From contig JAAYAH010000144.1 in assembly GCA_012719445.1 (NCBI GenBank), forward strand, positions 1-64,000: a stretch of 64,000 bases of DNA, read 5' to 3'. A program made the position numbers and the translations under genes. The notes below the pieces were generated by a model. It was given only the letters and a program-made list of their open reading frames with translations, was not told the DNA's origin and searched no databases. This DNA comes from Actinomycetales bacterium (lineage in GTDB: Bacteria > Actinomycetota > Actinomycetes > Actinomycetales > Kineosporiaceae). Below, piece after piece: positions 50,469-59,466 of the stretch. How positions within the stretch are numbered: the stretch's first letter is position 1; the number at the start of each line of letters is the position of its first letter.

Positions 50469-52750
50469 CCCTGTCACCGAACCGGCGGATCCTGCTCGTC
50501 GACGACGCCCCGGCCATCCACGAGGACTTCGCCAAGATCCTCGGGGGGAGGTCCCCGGCGACGTCGCGGCTGGACGACCTGGAGGCCGAGCTCTTCGGGT
50601 CCGACGCCCCCCGGGACCGGACCGCCACCGGCTTCCAGCTCGACTCCGCGTTCCAGGGCCGGGAGGCGCTGGCCATGGTGCGGGCGTCCCTGACCGCGGA
50701 CCGGCCGTACGCCCTCGCCTTCGTCGACATGCGCATGCCGCCGGGCTGGGACGGCGTGGAGACGATCGAACGGATCTGGGAGTGCGACCCCAGGATCCAG
50801 GTCGTCATCTGCACCGCCTACTCCGACCACTCCTGGCACGACGTCCTGCACCGCCTGGACGTGTCGGACCGGCTCCTCGTGCTCAAGAAGCCCTTCGAGG
50901 AGATCGAGGTGCTCCAGTTGGCGAACGCGCTGACCGTGAAGTGGCAGCGCACCCTGGAGGCCGGTCTGGAGACGGCGGCCCTCGAACGACTCGTCAACGA
51001 GCGCACGGCGGCGCTCGGGGCGGCCAACCTGGAGCTGAGGAAGGAGATGGAGGAGCACAGGCGGGCCGAGGCGGAGCTGAGGATCTCGACGGCGGTCTTC
51101 GACCACTCCCCCGACGGGATCGCGGTCCTCGACGCCAAGACCCGCGTCGTCTCGCTGAACCCGGCCTTCACCGCCATCACCGGGTACACCGCGACGGAGA
51201 TGCTGGGACGACCCGTCGGGCTGCTCTACCCCGGCCGGCGCCGGAAACACCTGTACCGGGCGCTCCTGGACACCATGCGGCGGCACGGCCACGGGGAGGG
51301 GGAGATCAGGAGCAGGCGGAAGGACGGCGAGGAGTTTCTCGCCCACGTCGACGTGTCCGGCGTCGGCGGCGGTGACGGCCCTCCCGACCAGTACGTCCTC
51401 CTCGTCAACGACGTCACCGAACTGCGCCGCAAGGACGAACACATCCACCGGCTCGCCTTCCACGACGAGCTGACCCGACTGCCCAACCGGGCGCTGCTCG
51501 CCGATCGCCTCGGTCACCGGATCGCTCTCGCCCGGCGCACGGGCAACCCGCTGGGGATCCTGTTCGTCGACCTCGACCGGTTCAAGGTGATCAACGACTC
51601 CTGCGGGTACGACGTGGGCAATCGCCTGCTCACCGCGACGGCCGAGCGGCTGAAGGACTGCCTGCGCGACTCCGACACCATCGCCAGGGTCGGCGGGGAC
51701 GAGTTCCTCGTCGTCCTCACCGCGACGCAGGGACCGGAGGAGCATGCCGTCACGGCGCGACGCGTCATCGCGCAGCTCTCCCGGCCGCTGACGGTGGACG
51801 GCCGGCCGATGCAGGTGGGGGCCTCGGTCGGCATCGCCTGCTACCCCGACGACGGTGCCGACGCGGCCGAGCTCATGACGCACGCCGAGGCCGCCATGCG
51901 GTCGGCGAAGTCCTCCGGAGGCGGCACCTACCGGTTCTTCCGGCAGGAGATGACGGCCAGGGCACAACTCCGTCTCCAGGTGGAGATGGAACTGCGGGAC
52001 GCCGTGCGTCAGGGCGGCCTCGAGCTCTTCTACCAGCCGAAGGTGACGGTCGCCGACGAAGCGCTCTGCGGCGCCGAGGCCCTGGTGCGATGGCGTCACC
52101 CCGACCGCGGCCTGGTCGGCCCGCTGGACTTCATCCCCCTCGCCGAGGAGACCGGCATCATCACCGACCTGGGCCTCTGGGTCCTCGACGAGGCGTGCCG
52201 CCAGTCCCGAGCCTGGCGGGACAGCCATGGCGAGCCGGTGAAGATCAGCGTCAACATCTCGGCGGTCCAGGTCTGCCAGGGCGACCTGGTCAAGGAGGTG
52301 GTCAGGGCCTGCGACCGGCACGACGTCGATCCCGCCGACCTGGAGCTCGAACTGACCGAGAGCATGATCACGGACAACCTCGGTGTGGTCTCGTCGACCT
52401 TGGCGGGACTGCGCGAGATCGGCTCCACGGTGGCCGTCGACGACTTCGGCACCGGGTACTCCAGCTTCGTCTACCTGCGCGACCTCCCGGTGGACGTTCT
52501 CAAGATCGATCGGTCCTTCGTCATGGACATGGAGCGGAGAGCCCCGAACCAGGAGATCGTCAAGGCGATCGTCTCCCTCGGCCGGGCCCTGTCCATGGAC
52601 GTCGTGGCCGAGGGGGTCGAGACCCGTGAACAGGCGGACCTGTTGCGATCCCACGGCTGCCGCACGGCCCAGGGCTACCTCTTCTCCCGCCCGGTCCCGG
52701 CCGAGGAGTTCGAACGGTCCTGGCTGCACGACGTCGCCCCCGCTCCCTGA
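50465..52750 (+). CDS. REC-PAS-GGDEF-EAL response regulator
   Basis: This 761-residue output protein is the likely partner of the sensor kinase. The REC domain (about 6-150) has acidic Asp13/Asp14, phospho-acceptor Asp88 in FVDMRMPPGWDG, Thr117 and Lys142 in VLKKPFEE. It is longer than usual because of an inserted loop near residues 30-65. A coiled coil (about 160-205), PAS (about 207-325), GGDEF (VGGDEF, with RDSD inhibitory site), and EAL (AEALVRW, NISAVQV, LELTESM, DDFGTGYSSF, VVAEGVET) follow. Both enzymatic domains look intact, so phosphorylation may set the balance between c-di-GMP synthesis and breakdown. Confidence 0.93.
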   Translation: MTLSPNRRILLVDDAPAIHEDFAKILGGRSPATSRLDDLEAELFGSDAPRDRTATGFQLDSAFQGREALAMVRASLTADRPYALAFVDMRMPPGWDGVETIERIWECDPRIQVVICTAYSDHSWHDVLHRLDVSDRLLVLKKPFEEIEVLQLANALTVKWQRTLEAGLETAALERLVNERTAALGAANLELRKEMEEHRRAEAELRISTAVFDHSPDGIAVLDAKTRVVSLNPAFTAITGYTATEMLGRPVGLLYPGRRRKHLYRALLDTMRRHGHGEGEIRSRRKDGEEFLAHVDVSGVGGGDGPPDQYVLLVNDVTELRRKDEHIHRLAFHDELTRLPNRALLADRLGHRIALARRTGNPLGILFVDLDRFKVINDSCGYDVGNRLLTATAERLKDCLRDSDTIARVGGDEFLVVLTATQGPEEHAVTARRVIAQLSRPLTVDGRPMQVGASVGIACYPDDGADAAELMTHAEAAMRSAKSSGGGTYRFFRQEMTARAQLRLQVEMELRDAVRQGGLELFYQPKVTVADEALCGAEALVRWRHPDRGLVGPLDFIPLAEETGIITDLGLWVLDEACRQSRAWRDSHGEPVKISVNISAVQVCQGDLVKEVVRACDRHDVDPADLELELTESMITDNLGVVSSTLAGLREIGSTVAVDDFGTGYSSFVYLRDLPVDVLKIDRSFVMDMERRAPNQEIVKAIVSLGRALSMDVVAEGVETREQADLLRSHGCRTAQGYLFSRPVPAEEFERSWLHDVAPAP

Positions 52751-52768
52751 CGGGAAGCGGGGGCGACG
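52732..52768 (+). terminator. Hairpin over the response-regulator stop
   Basis: Arms at 52732-52747 and 52752-52768 (GTCGCCCCCGCT with its complement) pair with a single-base bulge; the stop TGA is in the loop. Probably the terminator of the kinase-REC operon. Confidence 0.65.
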
Positions 52769-52805
52769 CGGTGTCGATCGGGCCCCTCTACCGATCGGTC
52801 CCCGA

Positions 52806-52827
52806 GCTGACCCTGCCCTAGGTCAGC
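52806..52827 (-). terminator. Hairpin after the PL11 gene
   Basis: GCTGACC (52806-52812) pairs with GGTCAGC (52821-52827), giving a 7-bp stem with an 8-base loop, 22 bases beyond the stop of the minus-strand PL11 gene. Confidence 0.5.
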
Positions 52828-52848
52828 CGGCGGTGTGGGAGCCGGTCC

Positions 52849-55107
52849 TCAGCCGGCGGTGCAGGAGACGGTGGCGCCGCTGCCGGTGCCGGTGCCCTGG
52901 AAGCCGAAGCTGGTGGACTGGCCGGCGCCGAGGGACCCGTTGTAGTTCTGGTTGGTGACCGTGACGGTGCCGCTGGTGCCGGAGTTGACTCCGTTCCAGA
53001 TGTTGGAGATCGCCGCTCCGCTGGGCAGGGTCATGGTGACCCGCCACCCGGTGATCGCCGAGGATCCGGCGGTGACGTTGACGTTGGCCACGAACCCGCC
53101 CGGCCAGGAACTGGCCACCGCATAGGACGCCGTGCAGGTCCCGCCACCGCCACCGGACGACGTCGTGGTCGTGGTGGTCCGCGGCGCCGTGGTCGTGGTG
53201 GTGGTCCGCGGCGCCGTGGTCATGGTCGTGGTGGTGGTCTGTTGCCGGGTCGTGGTGGTGGTCTGCTGGGTGGTGGTGGTCCCGCCGGGCACGTAGACGT
53301 TGGGCCAGGGCGCGGGGCTCATCCCGTTACCGATGTGGAAGCTGGGGTGCGGCGGCTGGTTGTAGGCGGTGTTCTGCCAGGCCAGTGCCACCCGGTACAT
53401 CGGGTCGTGCAGCAGGGTCGGGATCCGGGTGCCGGTCAGGTGCGGCGTGGAGTAGATCCGCAACGCGGTGTTGCTGCTGGTCGGCCAGATGACCTCCTCG
53501 CGCCAGTCCCCGAGGATGTCCCCGACCAGGGACGGATTCGACTTGGTGCCGTTGTTGGAGTGCACCCCGGAGGCGCTGAGCAGCGTGCCGGACCCGTACT
53601 TGGTGATCGAGGTGCCGTCCTCCAGTTCCCGGGTGGTGTCCCCGTCCCACCAGACCAGGAAGTTCGCCGAACCCGGCTTGCTGCCCACCGAGGACCCCGA
53701 GGCACCGCTGAACAGGTTGGACTCCCCCGACGACCACGCCTCAGCCCCCGGGCTGCCGGCGTAGACGTCCCCGGCCACCCCACGACCGTTGTCCCCGCCA
53801 CCGGTGTGACCCCAGATCACCGACCCGTTCCTCAGGTCCACCATCGCCGCGATGGTGGAGTTGCTCTCCTGGACCTTGAACATCTCCAGCCCCGACCGGG
53901 AGGGGACCAGGTCCCCCACGTGCATCGCGTCACCGTGACCCAACCGGGTGTTCCACAACCCGGTGCCGTTGTCGTCGATCGCCGCCGCACCGTAGATGAT
54001 CTCGTCCCGGCCGTCACCGTCGGCGTCGGCCACCGACAGGTTGTGGTTGCCCTGCCCGGCATAGGAGGTGTTGCTGTTGGAGTCGAAGGTCCACCGGTGC
54101 ACCAACTGCCCGCCACGGAAGTCCCAGGCCGCCAGCACCGCACGGGTGTAGTACCCACGACACATCACCAGCGACGGGTGCACCCCGTCCAGATAGGCCG
54201 TCGCAGCCAGGAACCGGTCCACCCGGTTGCCGTAGGAATCCCCCCACGACGAGACCGTCCCCCGCGGCGGGTCATAGTCCACCGTCGACATCGCCGCCCC
54301 GGTCTGCCCGTTGAACATCGTCAGATACTCCGGACCGGACAGGATGTAGCCGGAGGAGTTCACGTAGTTCGCGCCGGCGTTGCCGATGACCTTGCCGGTG
54401 CCGTCCACGGTCCCGTCAGCGGTCTTCACGGCCATCTCGGCCTTGCCGTCACCGTCGTAGTCATAGACCTGGAACTGGGTGTAGTGCGCCCCCGACCGAA
54501 TGTTACGACCCAGGTTGATCCGCCACAGCCGGGTCCCGTTGAGCTTGACCCCGTCCAGGTACGTCGGATCGGTCACCCCCGAGTTGGCGTTGTCCTGAGC
54601 GTTGTTCGGATACCACTTCAGCACGATCTCCAACTGACCGTCACCATCAAGATCCCCCACACTGGCGTCGTTGGCCGTGTAACTGCCACCCGGCGGCGAG
54701 ATCGGCACATCCAGATACCCGCTGCCGAACTGCAACGCCGGCGCCGAGTCCGACTGCTCCGAGCCGTTGACCACCGCCCGCACCGTGTAGGCCACCCCCA
54801 CAGCCGCCCCCGAATCCAGATAGTTCGTCGCCCCCGTGACCGGCGAGGAGTTCACCCTCGACCCGCCCCGATACACGTTGAACGCCACATCCTGCGGATC
54901 CGTACCCAACAACCGCCAACTCACCAGGTTCGCCGACCCCGACCGCACACTCACAACCCCCCGGTCCAACCGCTCCGCCTGCCGAGCCGAAGCCGCCTGC
55001 GCACCACCAGCCGTGACCACCCCCGCCACGACCACCCCCGACACCGGTAACACCAACGCAGCCACCACGGCCACACACGACCGGCGGCCGTTCACGAATG
55101 TTCGCAT
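52849..55107 (-). CDS. Secreted PL11 rhamnogalacturonan lyase with CBM2
   Basis: The 752-residue enzyme cuts the rhamnogalacturonan I backbone of pectin. A signal peptide (1 to about 39) leads into the beta-propeller of polysaccharide lyase family 11: RQAERLDRGVVSVRSGSANLVSWRLLGTDPQ, VGDLDGDGQLEIVLKW, YDYDGDGKAEMAVKTADGT, VADADGDGRDEIIYGAA, GDILGDWREEVIWPTS and LAWQNTAYNQPPHPSFHIG. The DGDG-type loops bind calcium. A Thr-rich linker and a C-terminal CBM2 (about 652-752) complete it. ATG 55107 lies about 215 bases downstream of a predicted start site. Operator-like TTGAAAGGTTTCAA is in the leader. Confidence 0.95.
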   Translation of the reverse strand: MRTFVNGRRSCVAVVAALVLPVSGVVVAGVVTAGGAQAASARQAERLDRGVVSVRSGSANLVSWRLLGTDPQDVAFNVYRGGSRVNSSPVTGATNYLDSGAAVGVAYTVRAVVNGSEQSDSAPALQFGSGYLDVPISPPGGSYTANDASVGDLDGDGQLEIVLKWYPNNAQDNANSGVTDPTYLDGVKLNGTRLWRINLGRNIRSGAHYTQFQVYDYDGDGKAEMAVKTADGTVDGTGKVIGNAGANYVNSSGYILSGPEYLTMFNGQTGAAMSTVDYDPPRGTVSSWGDSYGNRVDRFLAATAYLDGVHPSLVMCRGYYTRAVLAAWDFRGGQLVHRWTFDSNSNTSYAGQGNHNLSVADADGDGRDEIIYGAAAIDDNGTGLWNTRLGHGDAMHVGDLVPSRSGLEMFKVQESNSTIAAMVDLRNGSVIWGHTGGGDNGRGVAGDVYAGSPGAEAWSSGESNLFSGASGSSVGSKPGSANFLVWWDGDTTRELEDGTSITKYGSGTLLSASGVHSNNGTKSNPSLVGDILGDWREEVIWPTSSNTALRIYSTPHLTGTRIPTLLHDPMYRVALAWQNTAYNQPPHPSFHIGNGMSPAPWPNVYVPGGTTTTQQTTTTTRQQTTTTTMTTAPRTTTTTTAPRTTTTTTSSGGGGGTCTASYAVASSWPGGFVANVNVTAGSSAITGWRVTMTLPSGAAISNIWNGVNSGTSGTVTVTNQNYNGSLGAGQSTSFGFQGTGTGSGATVSCTAG

Positions 55108-55299
55108 TGCGATCTCTCCAGAGGTTCAGGGACTTCCTGCGATTGCACCGACGACTCGGGGACCAGCGTCCGGCGACAGTCCATCCATGGGCACAGGGCA
55201 GCACCGGCCGGCACGGCCGGTTGCCCGTTCAGTCCGGCTCCGGGTACGCCCCTCTTCCACCAGGGACGGTCCCCGGGCCCACCATGACTCCCACCCGGA

Positions 55300-55313
55300 T
55301 TGAAAGGTTTCAA
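55300..55313 (-). promoter_or_regulatory. Operator-like palindrome in the PL11 leader
   Basis: TTGAAAGGTTTCAA has perfect 6-bp arms with a 2-base centre. It falls at about +9 to +22 relative to the predicted PL11 start site, a typical place for a repressor site. It shares 11 of 14 bases with CTGAAACGATTCAA at 902-915. Confidence 0.55.
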
Positions 55314-55328
55314 CTGCCCGGTGCCGGG

Positions 55329-55357
55329 AAGATATGTCGACGTCGGCACCTTGTCAA
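55329..55357 (-). promoter_or_regulatory. Promoter of the PL11 lyase gene
   Basis: On the minus strand TTGACA (55357-55352), a 17-base spacer and TATCTT (55334-55329) form a near-consensus promoter. It lies about 222 bases upstream of ATG 55107, with the start site near 55322. Confidence 0.65.
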
Positions 55358-55664
55358 GAGCCGCACGCGCTCCCTGCCCACCGCGAGACCCGCTGCGCCC
55401 AGCGCGAGACCCACCGGGGGACCGTCGGACACCCGGTCGGTGCCGCCTCCACCGCGGGACCGACCAACGTCCGGGACCGATTCCGACCGCAGGACTGTCG
55501 CCACCCCCGGCGGGCGCGACCCGTTGCCGACCCCGATGACTCGCCCAGCTCGTCGGGCCGGGGCCGGAATGGCTCCGAGGCGTTTCGGAGTGACGATCCA
55601 CGAGCACACGCTCCCCGAACGATAATCCGCAGGGATGATCCGGGCACGGGCTCGGTGTGCCATT

Positions 55665-55693
55665 TTGACAGCACTCCCGAATACGTCCATGAT
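55665..55693 (+). promoter_or_regulatory. lsr2 promoter
   Basis: TTGACA (55665-55670), a 17-base spacer and CATGAT (55688-55693) precede lsr2 with a predicted 5' leader of about 30 bases containing GAGGGGG. Confidence 0.6.
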
Positions 55694-55728
55694 GTGAGTG
55701 CTTGTATCCGACCTCCCGAGGGGGAATT

Positions 55729-56067
55729 GTGGCGCAGAAGGTCCAGGTAGCGTTCATCGACGACGTCGACGGCAGCGATGCCGCGGGGACGGTCACCTTC
55801 GGTCTCGACGGCAAGGATTACGAGATCGATCTGTCAGAGGCGAATGCCCAGGCGCTCCGTGACGCCTTGGCGCCATGGGTCGGTCACGCACGCCGGGTCA
55901 GCGGTCGCGGTTCGTCGCGCGGACGCTCCGGTGGCAAGGCATCCCGTTCCGGCAGTCGCGCCGATCTCGTCGCCGTCAGGGCATGGGCACGGGAGAACGG
56001 TTACCAGATCAGTGACCGTGGCCGGGTTTCCGGCGAGGTGCTCGCCGCCTACGACGCGGCGCACTGA
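55729..56067 (+). CDS. lsr2: Lsr2 nucleoid-associated protein
   Basis: This 112-residue H-NS-like protein bridges DNA and silences AT-rich, often acquired, genes. The N-terminal dimerisation domain has VAQKVQVAFIDDVDGSDAAGTVTFGLDGKDYEIDLSEANAQALRDAL. A Ser/Gly/Arg linker leads to the C-terminal DNA-binding domain (VRAWARENGYQISDRGRVSGEVLAAYDAAH) with the RGR minor-groove hook. GTG 55729 has GAGGGGG just upstream. A 16-bp perfect hairpin follows its stop. Confidence 0.96.
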   Translation: MAQKVQVAFIDDVDGSDAAGTVTFGLDGKDYEIDLSEANAQALRDALAPWVGHARRVSGRGSSRGRSGGKASRSGSRADLVAVRAWARENGYQISDRGRVSGEVLAAYDAAH

Positions 56068-56107
56068 ATCCCTCCGACTCCCGCCGGCACGCCGGCACAG
56101 AAACCCC

Positions 56108-56150
56108 CGTCCGGTCACCGGTGATTCGACGAGCCACCGGTGACCGGACG
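56108..56150 (+). terminator. Strong hairpin after lsr2
   Basis: CGTCCGGTCACCGGTG (56108-56123) pairs perfectly with its complement at 56135-56150 around an 11-base loop, 41 bases after the lsr2 stop. No U-tract is seen. Confidence 0.8.
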
Positions 56151-57259
56151 ATCATCTCTCGGGTCGGCCACCGGTCGGCCCGAATTGGTGTTTATGTGCA
56201 CTCTCGTCCTCCAGTGTCTCCGGTGAACCCTCACCGGCAACTCCGGAGACGCCCTCCCCTGATCTCCCGAAGACGCAGGTCAGCGCCGTGTCCGGCGCAC
56301 TGGGACGGCCCACGTTCGGGGCAGCGTCCCGGAGCGGGCGATCACTCCGGGACGTGACCAGGAGTGGGCGCCCGCCATTCGCCGGGTCGTCCCGCGCGGC
56401 ACGGAGAACCGCGATCCTGACGTGGTCGAGCAGGCGCCGTGGTATGCCGCAAGCCGACAGAAAGCCCTCTCTTCGGATGAGTCGCTAATGATCCTCGACA
56501 CCGACGGGTGATCCCTGTCATCGGACCGGAAGGATGGCGGGCCAGCCGTCGCTCCCGGGGACCCCGGTTCTCCTGACCGTCCACCCGGTCCACCGGTTCA
56601 GCATGACCGTCGACAACGATCGGCCACCGAGTCCGACGCACCCCCCGGTTCGCTCCGTCCCCGGTTCGGAAACGGATGCCAAACAGTGCATAACGATTCG
56701 GAAAAGTCGGTGGCGGTGCCCTGAACCAGGGGAACGGATGTCGTCCGATTCCTTCCGGCGGCGTCACCGAGACGCGCTGGGATCGCCGCACCCGCCCTCG
56801 GTGAACGCCGAGGACGGGTGGACGGCGGTGACACGGGGATCGGCCCCGGAAAAACCCCGGAACCGTCCGGGGAGAGGGACCGGAACCCGGGCCGGTCCCG
56901 GTCGGACGGTCGAAGGACGAACACCCCTGCGTCGGCGGAACCACGTCACATCGCGGGTGCCAGCACGTCGGCACCGTGACAGGAATGCCCCGGGAGGTGT
57001 CCCCCCGACGGTTCGCCTTTCCCGGGCACCACGTATTCAGGGCACCGCCTTTCCCCGGGGCCTCGGCCGCGGGACTGCCCGTCTCACCAGGACCGGACGG
57101 GCGCCTCCGGGTACGGTTGCCGCTGGGCACGCGGGGCATCGTCTCCTCCCCCGGGGGCCACACCGGAGACGCTGAGTCGCAGATCGTCGACCTTCGCCAG
57201 GGGCGGGGTCGTCGCCCTGCCCCTGGCGTCCACCCCGTCCCTCACACCGAGGAGCGTCT
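56151..57259. other. Gene-poor stretch of about 1.1 kb
   Basis: No convincing protein gene is present; open frames on both strands are Arg/Pro-rich and overlap one another with no recognisable domain. Two overlapping hairpins lie at 56216-56250: GTCTCCGG can pair with CCGGAGAC (56243-56250), or CCGGTGA (56220-56226) with TCACCGG (56231-56237). The GC content falls locally near 56680-56705. It may hold regulatory RNA, a decayed gene or an Lsr2-bound region. Confidence 0.45.
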
Positions 57260-57925
57260 GTGCCGAACCCGGAGTCCCCGCCCCCCTCCCCGACTCCTCC
57301 CTGCACCGCCCCACCCGCTGCCGTGGCCGAGGCACTGCGCCGAGCCGGGTCGCTGGGCTTCCGCCACTCCTGCGAACCCCCGGTCGGCCCCCTGCTGGCC
57401 GCCCTGGCCGCGGCCGTGCCACCGCACGGCCGGATCCTGGAGTTGGGTACCGGCGCGGGCGTCGGGTCGGCGTGGCTCATGTGGGGGCTCGGTGCACGTC
57501 GGGATGCGACCCTCACCACCGTCGAGATCGACGACACCCTGGCCGAGCGGACCCGCGCGGCCGGATGGCCGTCCTGGGTCACCGTCGTCGCCGCCGACGC
57601 GGAGGAGGTCCTACCCGGCCTCGGCCGGTTCGACCTGGTCTTCGCCGACGCTCCCGGCGGCAAGTGGACCGGGCTGGACTCGACGATCTCCGCTCTGAAC
57701 CCCGGCGGCGTCCTAGTCGTCGACGACATGGACCCGGGCCGGTACGAGGACGCCGCGCACCGCGCCGCGGTCGTCCGGATCCACGAGCGCCTTCGGGAGC
57801 ACCCCCGGCTGCTGACCGTCCGGCTGGACACCGGCAGCGGCATCGTGCTGGCCACCCGGCGGCGGGACGAGCCCTCCGACGCGGAGCATCTCCGGGCGCC
57901 TGCGGGAGCGGAGGAGGGTCGGTGA
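57260..57925 (+). CDS. Class I O-methyltransferase-like protein
   Basis: The 221-residue cytoplasmic protein has a Rossmann-type SAM domain: ILELGTGAGVGSAWLMWGL (motif I), LTTVEIDDTLAERTRAAGW, VVAADAEEVLPGLGRFDLVFADAPGGKW and LNPGGVLVVDDMDP. It resembles the O-methyltransferase family 3 or tRNA-modifying relatives. The substrate is unknown. GTG 57260 has GAGGAG 7 bases upstream. Its stop overlaps the GTG of the next, broken reading frame (GTGA). Confidence 0.85.
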   Translation: MPNPESPPPSPTPPCTAPPAAVAEALRRAGSLGFRHSCEPPVGPLLAALAAAVPPHGRILELGTGAGVGSAWLMWGLGARRDATLTTVEIDDTLAERTRAAGWPSWVTVVAADAEEVLPGLGRFDLVFADAPGGKWTGLDSTISALNPGGVLVVDDMDPGRYEDAAHRAAVVRIHERLREHPRLLTVRLDTGSGIVLATRRRDEPSDAEHLRAPAGAEEGR

Positions 57926-58205
57926 CGAGCATCCCCGAGGTGTCCACCGACCCGCACGTCGCCCCGGCCTTCCCGACCTCGGCGCTGGTCACGATCGACA
58001 AGCAGCGGGACTTCCGGCTGGTTTCGATCAGCGACGCGATCTCCCGCACCCGCCCCGACGCGCTGCGGGAGATCGCCGGTATCGGGTGAACCTCATGGAG
58101 ACCTCCGCGGTGGTCGCTGCCCTGCTCGACAGCGAGACCACCCGGGACGCGGCCCAGGGGCACGCAGTCCGCAGCGCACGGTCCGGCCCGTGCTCAAGCA
58201 CGTGA
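57922..58205 (+). pseudogene. Remnant of a cysteine-hydrolase (isochorismatase-like) gene
   Basis: The frame from GTG 57922 encodes 55 residues and includes PTSALVTIDKQRDF, close to the TALVTIDVQRDF signature of isochorismatase-like cysteine hydrolases, with Asp in place. It then loses the pattern and stops at 58089. A second short frame starting GTG 58086 runs to 58205 with no match I can name. A complete enzyme would be about 180-200 residues with a catalytic Cys, absent here. It overlaps the methyltransferase stop by 4 bases, so it was probably once the second gene of that operon. Assignment is tentative. Confidence 0.4.
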
Positions 58206-58229
58206 CTCGCCAGGTCGATTGACCAGACC

Positions 58230-59441
58230 ATGACCACCTCTGTGGACTCGCACGCCGACCGTTGGTTCGCTGTCGGCAGCAGTCGCGAGACGGATCACCG
58301 CCGGGCGGGTGCAGAGGCAGCCAGAGCTGCCCAGGAGGCGGGACCCGCGACTCTCCTCGTCGTCTTCTGTCCGAGCCTGTACGAATCGGACAGGGTCCTG
58401 GAGGGCGTGTGCTCGGTCACGTCGGACGACGTCCTGATCGTCGGTGGGACGGCGATGGGGGAGATCGCCCCGGCCATCCCGGGGGCCCTGGAGACGGGTG
58501 ACCCGAGGGCCGTCGTGGTGGCCGCTCTCGGCGGTCCGGGGTTCTCGGTCCACGACACCGTCGTGCGCGATGCGAGCCGTGACCGACGAGCGGTGGGTGC
58601 GACAGCCGCTGCCGCGACGGAGGGCCTCACGGACTCGCACCAGGCGCTCCTCATGCTCGCCGACGGCCTGACGCGCGAGCAGCACGAACTGGTCCGCGGT
58701 GCCTACTCGGTCCTCGGCGCCGAGGTTCCGATCGTCGGAGGCTGCACGGCGGACGAGGTCAAGTACACGTTGACGCACCAGTTCCACGGCTCGGGTGCCG
58801 GCGTCGAGCGGCTGAGCGACTCGGTCGTCGCGGTCGGTCTCGGGTCGAACGCCCCCATCGGCGTCGGTGTCTGCCACGGCTGGGAGAAGCAGGGCGAACC
58901 GATGGTGGTCACGAGCAGCACCGGGGGCGAGGTGTTCCTCCTCGACGACGAGCCGGCCCTCGACGTCTACCTGGATCGGATCGGTGCCACCCGTTCCCTC
59001 CTCGACGACAAGGACAAGTTCTCCGCCGTCACCATCCAGAATCCCCTGGGACTGTCCCGGCGCAACGGCCAGGACCTCCGCGTCGTGCACAGCGGTGACC
59101 CCGATCGCGGCTCGCTGCTCTGCCTCGCCGATGTCCCGCAAGGCGCGCTGGTCTGGAACATGTCGGCGAACGCCACGGATCTCGTCGATGCCGCGTCCCG
59201 GTCGTGTCGGATGGCGGTCGACGGGCTCGGAGGCGTGCCGCCCCGGGGGCTCCTGGTGTTCGACTGCGGCGCACGCAAGCTCAAGTTCGATCCCGACGAG
59301 CTGAGAGCGGAGCAGGAGGCGATCGCCCAGGTGGCCGACGGTGCCCCGTTCGCCGGCTTCTACACCTACGGCGAGATCGCACGGACAAGGGGGTCTCGCG
59401 GGATGCACCACCTCACCGTTGTGACCCTCGCGTTGGCGTGA
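58230..59441 (+). CDS. FIST-domain sensor protein (NosP-like)
   Basis: The 403-residue soluble protein has a FIST_N domain (about 25-225: ATLLVVFCPSLYESDRVLEGV, VLIVGGTAMGEI, ALLMLADGLTREQHELVRGAYSVLGAEVPIVGGCTADE) and a FIST_C domain (about 240-390, with FSAVTIQNPLG, NMSANATDLVDAASRSC, LLVFDCGARKLKF and GAPFAGFYTYGEIAR). Some FIST proteins (NosP) are haem proteins that sense nitric oxide and control neighbouring kinases or c-di-GMP enzymes; others bind amino acids. Here the next gene, 25 bases downstream, is a GAF-GGDEF-EAL protein, which fits that pattern. ATG 58230 is the first good start; the ribosome binding site is weak. Confidence 0.88.
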   Translation: MTTSVDSHADRWFAVGSSRETDHRRAGAEAARAAQEAGPATLLVVFCPSLYESDRVLEGVCSVTSDDVLIVGGTAMGEIAPAIPGALETGDPRAVVVAALGGPGFSVHDTVVRDASRDRRAVGATAAAATEGLTDSHQALLMLADGLTREQHELVRGAYSVLGAEVPIVGGCTADEVKYTLTHQFHGSGAGVERLSDSVVAVGLGSNAPIGVGVCHGWEKQGEPMVVTSSTGGEVFLLDDEPALDVYLDRIGATRSLLDDKDKFSAVTIQNPLGLSRRNGQDLRVVHSGDPDRGSLLCLADVPQGALVWNMSANATDLVDAASRSCRMAVDGLGGVPPRGLLVFDCGARKLKFDPDELRAEQEAIAQVADGAPFAGFYTYGEIARTRGSRGMHHLTVVTLALA

Positions 59442-59466
59442 CCGCGGTTCACCCGCGGGGTCTCCG

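Larger units (their letters stand above)
55108..55728. other. Divergent intergenic region PL11 - lsr2
   Basis: These 621 bases hold the PL11 promoter (55329-55357), its operator-like palindrome (55300-55313) and the lsr2 promoter (55665-55693). No gene is seen: open frames here run through the promoters and show no protein pattern. Confidence 0.6.

Noticed and set aside
56342-57175. Overlapping open frames on both strands after lsr2
   Set aside because: Both strands are open over the same bases, the products are Arg/Pro-rich, and there is no ribosome binding site or recognisable motif.
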